DNA of 64,000 nucleotides from Planctomycetota bacterium (GCA_029260795.1 JAJDCO010000038.1:31002-95001); one strand, 5' to 3'; positions 30,899-40,581 are shown, numbered from the stretch's first letter. The notes: generated by a model not told the origin, from the sequence alone. Program-made: numbers and translations.

Positions 30899-32116
30899 AT
30901 GAGCGACCAGATGAACGCCTTCCGGGAGACCCTGGTCGGCATCCTCTTCTTTGGCGCCCTCATCATCGTCGGGGCCTCCACCTTGCTCCTCGGCACCCTC
31001 AGCCTCGAGAGCAAGTCGACCTTCACCGTCGAGTTCCCGAGTGCGGCTGGAATGCGCAAGGGCGACCTCGTGCAGGTCGACGGCGTCATCATGGGCCGCG
31101 TCAAGGCGCTCGACGTTCTCGACCGCCTCGCCGTCCGCGAGGTCCGCGACGATCGGGGCGATCTGAAGAAGGTCACCGTCTCCGTCAGCGCCGAGATCGA
31201 GCTCGACAAGGACATCGTGCTGCAAGACGACTACTTCGTGCAGATCGTTCAATCGTCCGTGCTCGGCGGGCAAGCCATCCAGATCGTGCGCGGAACCTCG
31301 CCCGACGTTGCTTTCGAGAGCGTCCGCGATGCCCGGCTCGTCGGCATCCTTCAACAAGGAGCTCTCGAGGCACTCAGCACGATGTTACGCGAGAATGAGA
31401 CGAACCTCAGCCTGATCATCGAGTCGTTCAAAAACATCGTCACGCGGATCGATCGAGGCGAGGGCAGCCTCGGCAAGTTCCTGACCGAAGAGTCCTTCTT
31501 CGATTACCTCAACGCCGCCGCCTCCGAGGTCGCGACGTTCGTGCGCCAGCTCAACGAGGGCGATGGGCTCATTCCGGCGCTCGTCAACGACAACGAACTG
31601 CGCGACAACGTGGTCGAGATCGTCAGTGATGCTCGCGAGATCGTCGAAGGCGTCAACGAAGGTCGAGGCACGATCGGCAAGCTCTTCGCCGACTCCTCCC
31701 TCTACGACCAGATCTTCGGCCTGACCACCGACGTGCGCTCGATCCTCGCCACGCTCGAAGCGGGCGAAGGCGCCCTCGGAATGCTCCTCAAGGACCGCGA
31801 CCTCGCCCAAGACATCCGCGACACCATCACCGGTGTCCGTGGAGCCGTGGCCGAGCTGCAAAAGGGCGAGAGCCTCCTGGGTCGACTGTTCTACGACCCG
31901 CGCATGGGCGAACAGCTCGCGATGGTCGTCGACGATGTCGCCACCATCGTCCACCGAGTCTCACTCGGACAAGGCACGGTCGGACAGCTCCTCATGCGAG
32001 ACGACATCGGCGAGAAGCTGTCGCTCTTGTTCGACATCGTCACGGGTGCCGTCGAAGACGCCCGCGAAGCGGCCCCGATCTCGACCTTCGCCAACGTGAT
32101 CTTCTCGGCTTTCTGA
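30899..32116 (+). CDS. mlaD: MlaD/MCE-domain lipid-transport substrate-binding protein
   Basis: 405 residues. One N-terminal membrane helix (about 10-33) anchors an MCE domain (FTVEFPSAAGMRKGDLVQVD, GVIMGRV, ILQDDYFVQIVQSSVLGGQA, about 40-140). The C-terminal half is long and helical with repeating GEGSLGKFL, GRGTIGKLF, GEGALGML, GESLLGRLF and GQGTVGQLL units, each followed by a helix. It is about twice the length of E. coli MlaD. MCE proteins form hexameric rings that carry phospholipids across the periplasm. The start has GGAAAG upstream. The last 146 bases are duplicated at 40416-40561. Confidence 0.92.
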   Translation: MSDQMNAFRETLVGILFFGALIIVGASTLLLGTLSLESKSTFTVEFPSAAGMRKGDLVQVDGVIMGRVKALDVLDRLAVREVRDDRGDLKKVTVSVSAEIELDKDIVLQDDYFVQIVQSSVLGGQAIQIVRGTSPDVAFESVRDARLVGILQQGALEALSTMLRENETNLSLIIESFKNIVTRIDRGEGSLGKFLTEESFFDYLNAAASEVATFVRQLNEGDGLIPALVNDNELRDNVVEIVSDAREIVEGVNEGRGTIGKLFADSSLYDQIFGLTTDVRSILATLEAGEGALGMLLKDRDLAQDIRDTITGVRGAVAELQKGESLLGRLFYDPRMGEQLAMVVDDVATIVHRVSLGQGTVGQLLMRDDIGEKLSLLFDIVTGAVEDAREAAPISTFANVIFSAF

Positions 32117-32140
32117 GGTAGAGCGACTGCTCTGCGCCCC

Positions 32141-35100
32141 CTATCGAGCCTGACCCGAGTGGATGAAAGGGGCCCAGTAGTAGGGATGAGCCGCGTCGAT
32201 CCTGCGGCTCGCTCCTCCGGTTCCCGTCGTCAGGCCCCGTGCGCCTTCGGTCAACCGCACCTTCAGCTTGGCGGCCCGAAGGGCCGCGGGCACGGAGAGC
32301 CCCCGCTCGAACGCCCCTCGATAGAACTCGATCATCGTATCGGCGGTCTCGCGATCGGCCACCTGCCACAAGGACGCCACGACGGAGCGGGCGCCTGCGA
32401 TCATGAACGCGCGGGCCAAGGATTGCGCCCCCTCGCCACCGAGAACCGTCCCCTGCGCGGTTTCGCACGCCGAGAGCACCACCAGGTTCGCATCGAGCTG
32501 CATGTCCAGGACGTCGGCGACCGTGAAGAACCCGTCTTCCTTCTCGCGAAACGTCAGCGCAAGCCCCGACTGCATCGGGAAATCGGGGTCCACGAAACCG
32601 TGGGCTGCCAAATGCAGGACAGAAAAGGCGCGGAGGTCTTCCCGCAGCACATCGGGTGTCGCATAGGCGCCCATGTGGATGTCGAAGGAGGAGCTGCTCC
32701 ATCGGCCCCCGCGACGCCGCAGGACATCGAGCAAGTCCTCGCCCCTGAAGCCGTCTTCGGGAACGAGCTCGAGCAGAAGGCGTCCCAATTCAGAAGCCTC
32801 ACGCCGAGTGTGCTCGAGGCGAACCAAGCCCTTCGGGTCGAGGCCGCGGCCACCGAGCAGAGACAGAGAGGAAGCTTTGGCGATCGTCGCCCCCGCGCTC
32901 TTCTCGCCCGGGTAGACGGGATCCGCAAGGACCAACACCCTGCCCCGCGTCTCGCGGGGTCCCAGCCGGGCCAACTCACGCAGGACGGGTGTCGAGGAAC
33001 CATAGCTGACCTCGAAAGCATCGATGAGGAACTCGATGTCGTCGAACGACTCGACGGCCTCCTCCTCCGGGTGATCGCTCATCACCAAAGCCTCGAATGA
33101 CAACCCGTCGAGCCCCGGCGAGGGAACGATGATCAATCGTCGGACGTTCTCGGGCTGATCGGCCAGCACCGGAGCCAGAAGCGCCGCGAAGAGCTGGCTT
33201 CCCAGAGCACCGATCTCACGGGCACTCGCGAGGCGACTCGGTGAGCCGATCCCCTTTTCGAACTCGAGGACACGCTCCTTGATCGGTGCCCATGTTCCGA
33301 GATCGAAGAGGCGGACTCCCCGCGACGACACGCGATAGGCAAAGAGGTTCTCGAAGCCAAAGGCGAACTCCACGAGAACTGATTCCTCGTCGAGAAGGAG
33401 GCGAATCGTCTCGTCGATCGACTCGGAGTCGAGTCCTCGGAGGACCAGCCGCCGAGGAGAGCGATCGGCCCACTCATTTCGAAGTGCTTCGGACTGCTGC
33501 CAAAGTTCCTCGATCTCCGCACGACGCGCGGAGGTCTTCTCGGAGGACTCGCCGGCGAGGATCATCTCGGACAAGCGGTCCAGCTCCCGGTCCCTCCGTG
33601 CCAAGAGCTCCCTTCGCGAGCGGTCGAGCTGGACGAGCTCGGGATCGCGAGCTCCCGCCCGCCCGGCCTGAAACCCTTCGAGCAAGGCTCGCCCCTTCCA
33701 GCGCGCGGCTGCGAGAAACCCTGCCCGCGCGTGGCTCTCCTTGTCCCTCTCATCTGCCCGCTCCCAGCGACGAACGTGCCACTCCTGCTCGAGGTTCGCC
33801 ATCGCCGACCAGCGGGCCCGAAGGTTGGCCGTCGCTTCGCTCGAGTGAGCCCGGGTCAATCGTGCGATCAAGTCGTTGGCTTGAGACAAGAGGGCAACGC
33901 AGGCATCCAATCGGCCGCGTTGGATCGACACGTCAGCCAGCAAGAATAGGGCGTCGATTCGAGTGGACTCCCTCCCGACCTCAATGGCCAGCTCGAGCGC
34001 ATCCCGCGCCAGGGCCTCGGCACGATCTCGCTGATTCCGCTGGAGATGGATACTGGCGAGCGTGACCAACGCATGGGCGATCTCGCCGCGCTCGCCGAGC
34101 TGACGGGACAACGCGAGGCTCTTCTCTGCCAACTCCTGCGCCTGGTCGATGAGCCCCTCGCGAAGAGACAGGTACGACAGATGATCCAACGCGGCGCCCA
34201 ACCCGGAGCGAAACCCCAGCTTCTCGAAAAGACGCCGCGCCTGCTCGGCTTCTGCCCGCGCTTCGGTCGGCTTGTTCCTGTCTCGCCAGTAAAGGGACAG
34301 CGACAAGTGCACGCTCGCCTCGAGCAGGCGATCTCCAAGGCCCCGAGCAAGCTCCAGGCTGGCCTCGAAGGCGCTGTAGGCCTGCCGCGCCTTTCCGGTC
34401 GCATAGAGAGAGCGCCCGAGGGAGGCGAGCGTCGATGCCTCGAGCGGCTTGCTTCCAAACTCACGGGCGAGGTCCAGGGCTTGCCTCAGCTCGGTCTCAG
34501 CCGTGCGAGAATCGTAAAGGATGTTGCTGAGTCGACCCAGCTGCCAATGGGCCCACGCCTCCGCGATTCGAAAGGCATGGAGCTTGGAGACCGAGATCCT
34601 CTCCCGAATGGCCCGCTCGGCCGACGAGTAATCACCGAGCGCCTCGTAGACAGTCCCGAGATTCGCGAGAGCCCATTGAATCGCCTGCGGTTGATCCAGG
34701 GATCGAGCGAGAAGAAGCGCCTCCTCGAGCGCCTCCCGTGCGGCGGTGTTGTCGCCGACGAGTGATTGTACCCGCCCGAGGTTGGTGGCGACGACGACCT
34801 CCAGGCTGGCATCGCCCAACTCCCTCGCCGCGGCAAGGGCTCGGCTGAGCTTTTGACGCGCCTCCGGATACCGTCCCATGTAGCTGAGAAGGTCACCGAT
34901 GTTCTGCAACGTGCTTGCCGCGTGATGGGAATTACCGAGCCGTCGAAAGATTGAGAGGGCGAGCTCGAGGTGCTCCAGCGATTTGGAGTAAAGCCCCAGC
35001 TCCTTGCAGGCGGCCGCGAGGTTTCCGTGCCCGGCACCCTCCAAGTCGAGGTCGCCACATTCTTTCGCGCGAGCGATCTGCGCCTCGAAATGCTCCCGCG

Positions 35101-35824
35101 CTCGCATCAGATCACCCTGCCTGAGGTAGGCGTTGGCCAGGTTGCCGAGCGCCGCAGCTTCACCGGAGCAATCCTCCAGCTCACGATACAGCTCGAGGGA
35201 GCGGTCCTGATGACGCCGGGCATCGACCAACTGGCCACGTTGCTGTGCAAGATTCCCCAAGAGCTTCTCGGTCAACGCCTCGGACCGGAGCTCCTCGAGC
35301 CCCTTCGCCATCGCGAGGCAGGTCTCGAGCAAGGGCTGAGCCTCCGAAGGCTGCGCCAGTCGAATCCGGAGCTCCGATTCACGAAGGAGATGGGCCAGCG
35401 CCAGCGAATCGTCCCCTCGGTCGAGGGCTCGCTCGCGACACTGAGCACGAAACTCGGCTGCCGCCTCGAGGAGAGCCTTTCCTTCGAGCGGAGCTCTCCG
35501 ACCGGCGACGACTTTTAGCTCGAATTGGCCGGAGCCGCCCTTGGAGTCGACCTGCAGCTGGATGGCTTGCCCGGACTCCAACGAGAGGACCAACCGCGCG
35601 TTCCACTCGAGCCCTCCTTCATCGTTCCGGCCGAGAACGGCGTTCTCCGAGTCGAAGGCCGACAGCTTCGGGTCGAAGTCCGTGGACTCGAGGGAGATCG
35701 TCACGGGTCCGGTCGTTTCCGCCCGAAACCGTAAGAAGAGGGGCACGTCTGATTTGAGCTCGGACCGGACCGGATGGCCCAGCTCCACCGTGTCCTGGCT
35801 TGAAGACACAAGGATCAACGCCAT
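32141..35824 (-). CDS. TPR-CHAT protease-like protein
   Basis: 1227 residues as given. In order: a PPC-like beta domain (about 10-105), a long array of TPR repeats (about 130-690), a coiled linker, and a C-terminal CHAT (caspase-HetF) peptidase domain with catalytic H1075 (VLHLAAHGFVDP) and C1120 (VVLSACETAQGT). It ends in PYYWAPFIHSG, as CHAT domains do. The annotated ATG gives MALILVSSSQ, which lacks a basic n-region. Sixteen further in-frame codons upstream (GLLRKRSALRVLS...) would complete a signal peptide, and an ATC at 35869 sits six bases after AGGGAG, so the true start may be a non-standard codon. It is last in a minus-strand series of exported proteins and follows the S8 protease gene by about 56 bases or less. 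Confidence 0.9.
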   Translation of the reverse strand: MALILVSSSQDTVELGHPVRSELKSDVPLFLRFRAETTGPVTISLESTDFDPKLSAFDSENAVLGRNDEGGLEWNARLVLSLESGQAIQLQVDSKGGSGQFELKVVAGRRAPLEGKALLEAAAEFRAQCRERALDRGDDSLALAHLLRESELRIRLAQPSEAQPLLETCLAMAKGLEELRSEALTEKLLGNLAQQRGQLVDARRHQDRSLELYRELEDCSGEAAALGNLANAYLRQGDLMRAREHFEAQIARAKECGDLDLEGAGHGNLAAACKELGLYSKSLEHLELALSIFRRLGNSHHAASTLQNIGDLLSYMGRYPEARQKLSRALAAARELGDASLEVVVATNLGRVQSLVGDNTAAREALEEALLLARSLDQPQAIQWALANLGTVYEALGDYSSAERAIRERISVSKLHAFRIAEAWAHWQLGRLSNILYDSRTAETELRQALDLAREFGSKPLEASTLASLGRSLYATGKARQAYSAFEASLELARGLGDRLLEASVHLSLSLYWRDRNKPTEARAEAEQARRLFEKLGFRSGLGAALDHLSYLSLREGLIDQAQELAEKSLALSRQLGERGEIAHALVTLASIHLQRNQRDRAEALARDALELAIEVGRESTRIDALFLLADVSIQRGRLDACVALLSQANDLIARLTRAHSSEATANLRARWSAMANLEQEWHVRRWERADERDKESHARAGFLAAARWKGRALLEGFQAGRAGARDPELVQLDRSRRELLARRDRELDRLSEMILAGESSEKTSARRAEIEELWQQSEALRNEWADRSPRRLVLRGLDSESIDETIRLLLDEESVLVEFAFGFENLFAYRVSSRGVRLFDLGTWAPIKERVLEFEKGIGSPSRLASAREIGALGSQLFAALLAPVLADQPENVRRLIIVPSPGLDGLSFEALVMSDHPEEEAVESFDDIEFLIDAFEVSYGSSTPVLRELARLGPRETRGRVLVLADPVYPGEKSAGATIAKASSLSLLGGRGLDPKGLVRLEHTRREASELGRLLLELVPEDGFRGEDLLDVLRRRGGRWSSSSFDIHMGAYATPDVLREDLRAFSVLHLAAHGFVDPDFPMQSGLALTFREKEDGFFTVADVLDMQLDANLVVLSACETAQGTVLGGEGAQSLARAFMIAGARSVVASLWQVADRETADTMIEFYRGAFERGLSVPAALRAAKLKVRLTEGARGLTTGTGGASRRIDAAHPYYWAPFIHSGQAR

Positions 35825-35880
35825 GGACAGGACCCGAAGCGCACTCCGCTTTCGAAGAAGACCAGCGATGAGAGTCTCCC

Positions 35881-37686
35881 TTACTGACCGATGACCAGGT
35901 CGCCGCCGGCGACGGGGTGGGGACGGATCTCGACTGCTTTGGTGATCGTGAGATTCTCGGGATAGCTGCCGAACCAGACGGAGATGACGTCATCCGCGGA
36001 GGCAGCCACGACCCCTTGAGCTATGGTCTGAAAAGGACTGAAGAGGGATCCATTGCCGCCGGGCCCGGCCTGATAGTCGACGTAGACATCCCCAATGGCC
36101 CAGGCCGTCGACGCCGCGTTCAACAACCCACCGCCGTCTCCGACGTCTCCCTGCCCGGGGTTCGAGTAGTCGTCGTAGTCGAACGGGTGGGAGCATCCAA
36201 AGTACATGAGGGAGTAGAGCTCTTGGGGCGTCAACGCCGGGTCGATCGAGAGCATCAGGGCGGCGATTCCCGAGGCGAATGCGCAGGCAGGGGACGTTCC
36301 GTTGACGGAGACATAGTCTTCGTTGGAGTCGTAGCCATTCGTCGTATCGTCCGTCGTCCAGATGCCGTCTCCCGGCGCGACGAAATCGATGCAGTCCCCA
36401 CCGAACTGCGAGCAGGCCCGATTGCTGTTCGCGCGAACCGACCCGTCGACCACGATCGCGCCGACAGCATGCACGGCGGTTGACGAGGCCGGATACTCGA
36501 TTCCGTTCACGGGACCGGTGTTACCGGTCGCGGCAAAGTGAATGACACCGCTCGCTCGAGCCGACGAGTAAGCGTTGTCGATCAACGTGTCGAATCCGAC
36601 GCTGTTGCTCATGTTGGTCACGCGGGCACCGATGGTCACCGACCAGTTCACCGCATTCGCAACCCAGCTCGGGAGAACCGTCGCGCTGCCGTTGCAGGCG
36701 AGAGATGACTTACCGATTCGAGCCGAGGCAACTCGACAGGTCGGTGCGACTCCCGCGACCCCGATCGAGTTGTTCATGATGCCAGTGATCACGCCGGCCA
36801 TCGCTGTGCCATGGCGATCACAAACATTCCTCGGCCCCCCGTTCCCCGGAGCCTCATCCGTGAAGTCCTGACCGCCGACCTGGTTGATGTCCGGGTGGTT
36901 CTGCTGCACGCCGACATCGAGCACGACGATCAAGATCGACGGATCTCCGGTCGTTTGCTCCCAAACCTCGTCGGCATCGATGTCCGTGTCCGGGACTCCC
37001 ACGATGCCGTTGATCGTCTGCCCAGTATTCCGAATCCCCCATTGATTGGGGAAGTGCTGATCGTTGGGAGTCACGACGTGCGAGACCATGGTCATCACCC
37101 GGTCTGATCCCGCGTACTCGACTCCGGGGAGCCTCTGAAGCACCTCGAGTTCCTCGAGGACGGCCATGCCTGTCGCCGCGGCGCTCTCCAGGCGATAGGC
37201 TCCCAAGAGACCTGCCAAGTCGGGCTCATTCACCACGAGACTCGGAAGTCTACCGATGAGGCGCGACGCCTCCGGCCTCGACAGCTCCGCGCGAAACTTG
37301 ACGTACAGGTACGGTGTCGGATACGTGAGCTCGCCCCGCTCATCACGATAAACCGGGCTCACGAAGCCAATCCCTGGCAAGCTCGCGACATCCTCGACCA
37401 GCTCCTCGAGGCGCGATTCGGACAAGGCCGTGGCGAGCTCGAAGACACGGTAACCCTCGAGTCCGAAGGCCTCTTCGTTCAGAACCGCGACGGACTTTTC
37501 GCGCAGTCTCTTACGAAGGCTCACCTCCCCCTGGGGGGTTTCGATGTGAGCCGCGAAACGGCTCCCATCCGCGTGAGCAAAGGGTGCCAGTTGCCAGTGT
37601 GAGCCGAGTTGAGTCGCGGGCTCGGGAAGACGTGACTGAAGCTGAGGAGCCAGACAGAGTGTGAGCGAGAGAATGGTCGTCAACAT
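35881..37686 (-). CDS. Secreted S8 (subtilisin-like) serine protease
   Basis: 601 residues from MLTTILSLTLCLAPQLQSRL, a signal peptide with GGAG nine bases upstream. A prodomain-like region (about 30-200) precedes the peptidase S8 domain. The catalytic set is D257 (VVLDVGVQQNHPDI), H292 (DRHGTAMAGVI), oxyanion N389 (FAATGNTG) and S465 (VNGTSPACAFASGIAAL). The C-terminal about 70 residues (DVYVDYQAGPGGNGSLFSPF...) look like the first turns of a parallel beta-helix and stop at VIGQ, so the helix is either short or truncated. It would act outside the cytoplasmic membrane. Its neighbours, another protease-like protein and repeat-rich exported proteins, suggest a shared extracellular job. Confidence 0.92.
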   Translation of the reverse strand: MLTTILSLTLCLAPQLQSRLPEPATQLGSHWQLAPFAHADGSRFAAHIETPQGEVSLRKRLREKSVAVLNEEAFGLEGYRVFELATALSESRLEELVEDVASLPGIGFVSPVYRDERGELTYPTPYLYVKFRAELSRPEASRLIGRLPSLVVNEPDLAGLLGAYRLESAAATGMAVLEELEVLQRLPGVEYAGSDRVMTMVSHVVTPNDQHFPNQWGIRNTGQTINGIVGVPDTDIDADEVWEQTTGDPSILIVVLDVGVQQNHPDINQVGGQDFTDEAPGNGGPRNVCDRHGTAMAGVITGIMNNSIGVAGVAPTCRVASARIGKSSLACNGSATVLPSWVANAVNWSVTIGARVTNMSNSVGFDTLIDNAYSSARASGVIHFAATGNTGPVNGIEYPASSTAVHAVGAIVVDGSVRANSNRACSQFGGDCIDFVAPGDGIWTTDDTTNGYDSNEDYVSVNGTSPACAFASGIAALMLSIDPALTPQELYSLMYFGCSHPFDYDDYSNPGQGDVGDGGGLLNAASTAWAIGDVYVDYQAGPGGNGSLFSPFQTIAQGVVAASADDVISVWFGSYPENLTITKAVEIRPHPVAGGDLVIGQ

Positions 37687-37750
37687 GCTAGAAACTCCGA
37701 AGTGCCGGGAGGAGGCTCGCCGGTCCGACAAGAGCGGACCAGCCCAACGC

Positions 37751-40297
37751 TCACTGCAGATTGACGAGAACCAGCACGAGGCCGGTTTCGGATTCGAGCG
37801 ACGACATGGCCTTACCGATGACCGTTCCAAAGGAACGCTCACGATCGGTGGCCTTCATGCCGTGACCCGCCAGCGAAGCGGTCGTGATCAGGTCGCCGGG
37901 GCGGATCGCCCCGTTCTCCATCGTGCATCGGACGTAGACACGCCCCGCCATTGCGAGCAACGTGTCGCCGTCGAGCACGTCGTCCTGCCCCATCCGGATG
38001 CCGTGGCGCACATCGCCCGCGCCCGAAACGACCCCGGCCACCTTGGAGTCGTAGCTTTCGGTCGAGAGCACGAGCCGTCCCGGGTTCTCAGGATCGATCG
38101 ACACGACCGAGCCTGGCTCGAGCCACCGCTCGTCGGTGGACTCGAAGCCCTCGACCAGATCGCCGCCTCCGGTGATCTGGAGAGCAGTCGTGATCACACG
38201 CCCGGTGTTGGTGACTTCGAAGACCGGGCAGCAGCCGCCGTTGAAGGCCTTGAGGATGGTGCCCGGGCCATTCTGGGTGAGGACCGCGGTCGCGTCGGAG
38301 CCATGGGTCTTGCCGACCAAGGCGATACCGGCGCCCGTCGACTGATTCTCCGCCCAAATGGTCGCCGTCGAGAGTCCCGAAGCCCCGTCGTTGTCGATCC
38401 GCACCCGATCACCGATCTCGACGGGCCCGCCTTCTCGATTCAGATACAACGGCGAAGTGGTGCCGTTGTTGCGAGCCATGATCTCGTTCTCGTCGATCGA
38501 GATGTTCCAACCCGTCGTGTCCCCCGTCTGGATGTATCCGCCTCCGGTCGGACCGGTGTCTGTCCCGCCGCGTACGTGGAGTCGAAGCTCAGGAGCCGCC
38601 GTTCCGACGCCGAGGTTTCCAGTGACTTCGATTCCCGTCGTCTTGACGTCACCCCCTTGGTTGACCACGAAGACGGGGCTGGCTCCTCCGTTGAAGCCCC
38701 TGAGTATTGGCCCCGACCCCTCGGCCGTCAGCACGGCCGTCGCATCCGTACCAGAGGTCTTGCCGACGAGGGCGATGCCGGCTCCGGTCGACTCGTTCTC
38801 GGCCCAGAGCGTGGCTGTGAAGAGACCCCCGCCTCCGTCGTTGTCGACTCTCACGCGATCTCCGACTTGAACAGGCCCCCCGTCTCGGTTGAGCGAGAGT
38901 GTCGCCGGAGCCCCATTGAAGCGGGCCATGATCTCGTTCTCGTCGATCGCTACGTTGGCGCCCGCCGAGCTTCCGGTTTGGAGGTAGCCCCCTCCTGCCG
39001 GGCTGGCGTCCGTCCCGCCGGTCACATGAATGCGAACGTCGGGCGAGCGGGTGCCCACGCCGAGATGCCCATTCTCGAGCGTCAGGGGAGCGCCGAACAG
39101 ATCCCAGTGTGTCCCGAGCCCGTCGGCGCTGAGCTCCGACACCGAGTTCCCAGCTTGATTGAAGCGGACGGAGTTGGCGAATGAGTTTGCGCCGATCCGA
39201 AGACCGAGCAAGCCGTCCGAAGCACGGTAGTAGCTCGAGCCATGCGATCCCTGAATGTCGAGGCGTCCATCGGGGAGCGTCAGATTCCCTCCAGAGAACG
39301 TGACGTCCCCCGTGCTCGTCGAGACATCGGCACCCGTTAGCGAGCCATCCTGAATGTCCGAGCCCGTCACGGTCTCATCCACGATGTCCGTCGAGCCCTC
39401 GACCTCGTTCTGATCGTCATTGACGTAGCGCTCGTCCGAGGTCTGGCCTCGGGGCGCCAGACCACCTGTCGAACCCGATCCTCCGACTCCGGGACCACTC
39501 CCCTGAGTCCCGGATCCGTCGTCCTCTCGCATCGGCGGCTGCTTCGAGATCTGGCCGCCGATGCCGCGTGTTGGCATGGGAGCAGGCGCGAGCGCCTGAC
39601 GATCCGACGAGCCCGAGATCGAGGCGGCCGGCCCGCTCCGGCGGAGGAGTCCACTCGACTTCGCCCGCCCTCCGAGGTTTCCGGGCTGCCCGGCAGAAAC
39701 AGGAGTGCCCGGCTCCCCGCCTGGCGGAAGGCGCCGTATCCCGCCAGGGGACGCGGGGGTGCCTGCCCCTGTCGACGCCGGGCCCGAGCCGAGGTCCGGT
39801 GCCCAGGGCGTACCCAAACGACCGCGCGAGTAGATCCCGTGACCTTCTGCCCAGAAGACGACGTCCCCGCCTTGATTCCGAAGAAGCAGGTCCGGCCGAC
39901 CGTCCTCGTCGAGATCCTCGCGCAGTGCGGCCGTGCCGCGCCCTGTGTCGCCGAGGCCGAGCTGGTCCGTACTCTCGAGAAACACCCCCGTCGAGTCTCC
40001 CAGCAGTGCCACATTGGCTTCGAGGCTGACCAGATAGAGATCGAGGTGACCATCGTCATTCAGGTCGGCAATGAGAACGTCCTCGACGACGACTCTCGGA
40101 AGGGGCATCGGCTGGTGGACGAGGTCGTACTCTCGCCCCCCGCGATGGATCGACAGGATCAACTCTCCATCCACCCCGATCTCGAGCAGGTCTCGCCTCC
40201 CATCACCGGTTACGTCCATCAGTCGAACCGCGGAAACAGGAGAATCCTCCTGGAGCACGATGCCACTCAAGACGACACTCAAAAGAACCCAGCTCAT
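37751..40297 (-). CDS. Exported FG-GAP/VCBS protein with tail-fibre-like repeats
   Basis: 848 residues from MSWVLLSVVLSGIVLQ, with GGAGGAGCGAC before the ATG; the frame runs on upstream without protein similarity. After the signal, three FG-GAP-type calcium motifs follow (DVTGDGRRD, DLNDDGHLD, DLDEDGRPD, about 27-125), then a Pro/Gly/Ser-rich linker (about 145-260). Next come two near-identical units of about 148 residues starting GVGTRSPDVRIHVTGGTD and GVGTAAPELRLHVRGGTD. The last about 130 residues (DERWLEPGSVVSIDPENPGR to VLVLVNLQ) resemble the G2/IMC-type C-terminal domains of phage tail fibres and similar surface proteins. This is an architecture of adhesion or surface structures; function is inferred only. 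Confidence 0.85.
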   Translation of the reverse strand: MSWVLLSVVLSGIVLQEDSPVSAVRLMDVTGDGRRDLLEIGVDGELILSIHRGGREYDLVHQPMPLPRVVVEDVLIADLNDDGHLDLYLVSLEANVALLGDSTGVFLESTDQLGLGDTGRGTAALREDLDEDGRPDLLLRNQGGDVVFWAEGHGIYSRGRLGTPWAPDLGSGPASTGAGTPASPGGIRRLPPGGEPGTPVSAGQPGNLGGRAKSSGLLRRSGPAASISGSSDRQALAPAPMPTRGIGGQISKQPPMREDDGSGTQGSGPGVGGSGSTGGLAPRGQTSDERYVNDDQNEVEGSTDIVDETVTGSDIQDGSLTGADVSTSTGDVTFSGGNLTLPDGRLDIQGSHGSSYYRASDGLLGLRIGANSFANSVRFNQAGNSVSELSADGLGTHWDLFGAPLTLENGHLGVGTRSPDVRIHVTGGTDASPAGGGYLQTGSSAGANVAIDENEIMARFNGAPATLSLNRDGGPVQVGDRVRVDNDGGGGLFTATLWAENESTGAGIALVGKTSGTDATAVLTAEGSGPILRGFNGGASPVFVVNQGGDVKTTGIEVTGNLGVGTAAPELRLHVRGGTDTGPTGGGYIQTGDTTGWNISIDENEIMARNNGTTSPLYLNREGGPVEIGDRVRIDNDGASGLSTATIWAENQSTGAGIALVGKTHGSDATAVLTQNGPGTILKAFNGGCCPVFEVTNTGRVITTALQITGGGDLVEGFESTDERWLEPGSVVSIDPENPGRLVLSTESYDSKVAGVVSGAGDVRHGIRMGQDDVLDGDTLLAMAGRVYVRCTMENGAIRPGDLITTASLAGHGMKATDRERSFGTVIGKAMSSLESETGLVLVLVNLQ
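38170..39065 (-). repeat. Two tandem units of about 446 bp inside the FG-GAP/tail-fibre gene
   Basis: Units about 38170-38617 and 38618-39065 encode matching series: IDENEIMAR, LNRDGGPV/LNREGGPV, VGDRVRVDND/IGDRVRIDND, AENESTGAGIALVGKT/AENQSTGAGIALVGKT. They are an in-frame internal duplication whose copies have since diverged. Confidence 0.8.
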
Positions 40298-40415
40298 GTC
40301 GCTCCTCCGAATAGAGCCTCGGTGCTCGTTCCCTGAAAGAAGAAGCGAACCACTCGTCGGAGGCGGGACAGAGAAAATATCCCGGTTCTCGTGAGCCGCA
40401 GTAGCGGTATCCGCG

Positions 40416-40561
40416 AAGGCACGATCGGACAGCTCCTCATGCGTGACGACATCGGCGAGAAGCTGTCGCTCTTGTTCGATATCGTCACGGGCGCCGTCGA
40501 AGACGCCCGCGAAGCGGCCCCGATCTCGACCTTCGCCCCCGTGATCTTCTCGGCGTTCTGA
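40416..40561 (+). pseudogene. Relic of an mlaD 3' end
   Basis: These 146 bases match 31971-32116, the end of the intact mlaD, at 139 positions (about 95%). They encode GTIGQLLMRDDIGEKLSLLF and onward to PVIFSAF and a stop in the same frame. Of the seven differences four are silent. There is no start, no MCE domain and no upstream similarity, so it is a fragment. It lies in the gap between two minus-strand genes and is read in the opposite direction to them. The rest of 40298-40581 shows nothing. Confidence 0.88.
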
Positions 40562-40581
40562 CGAAACGGAACCGGCGGCCG

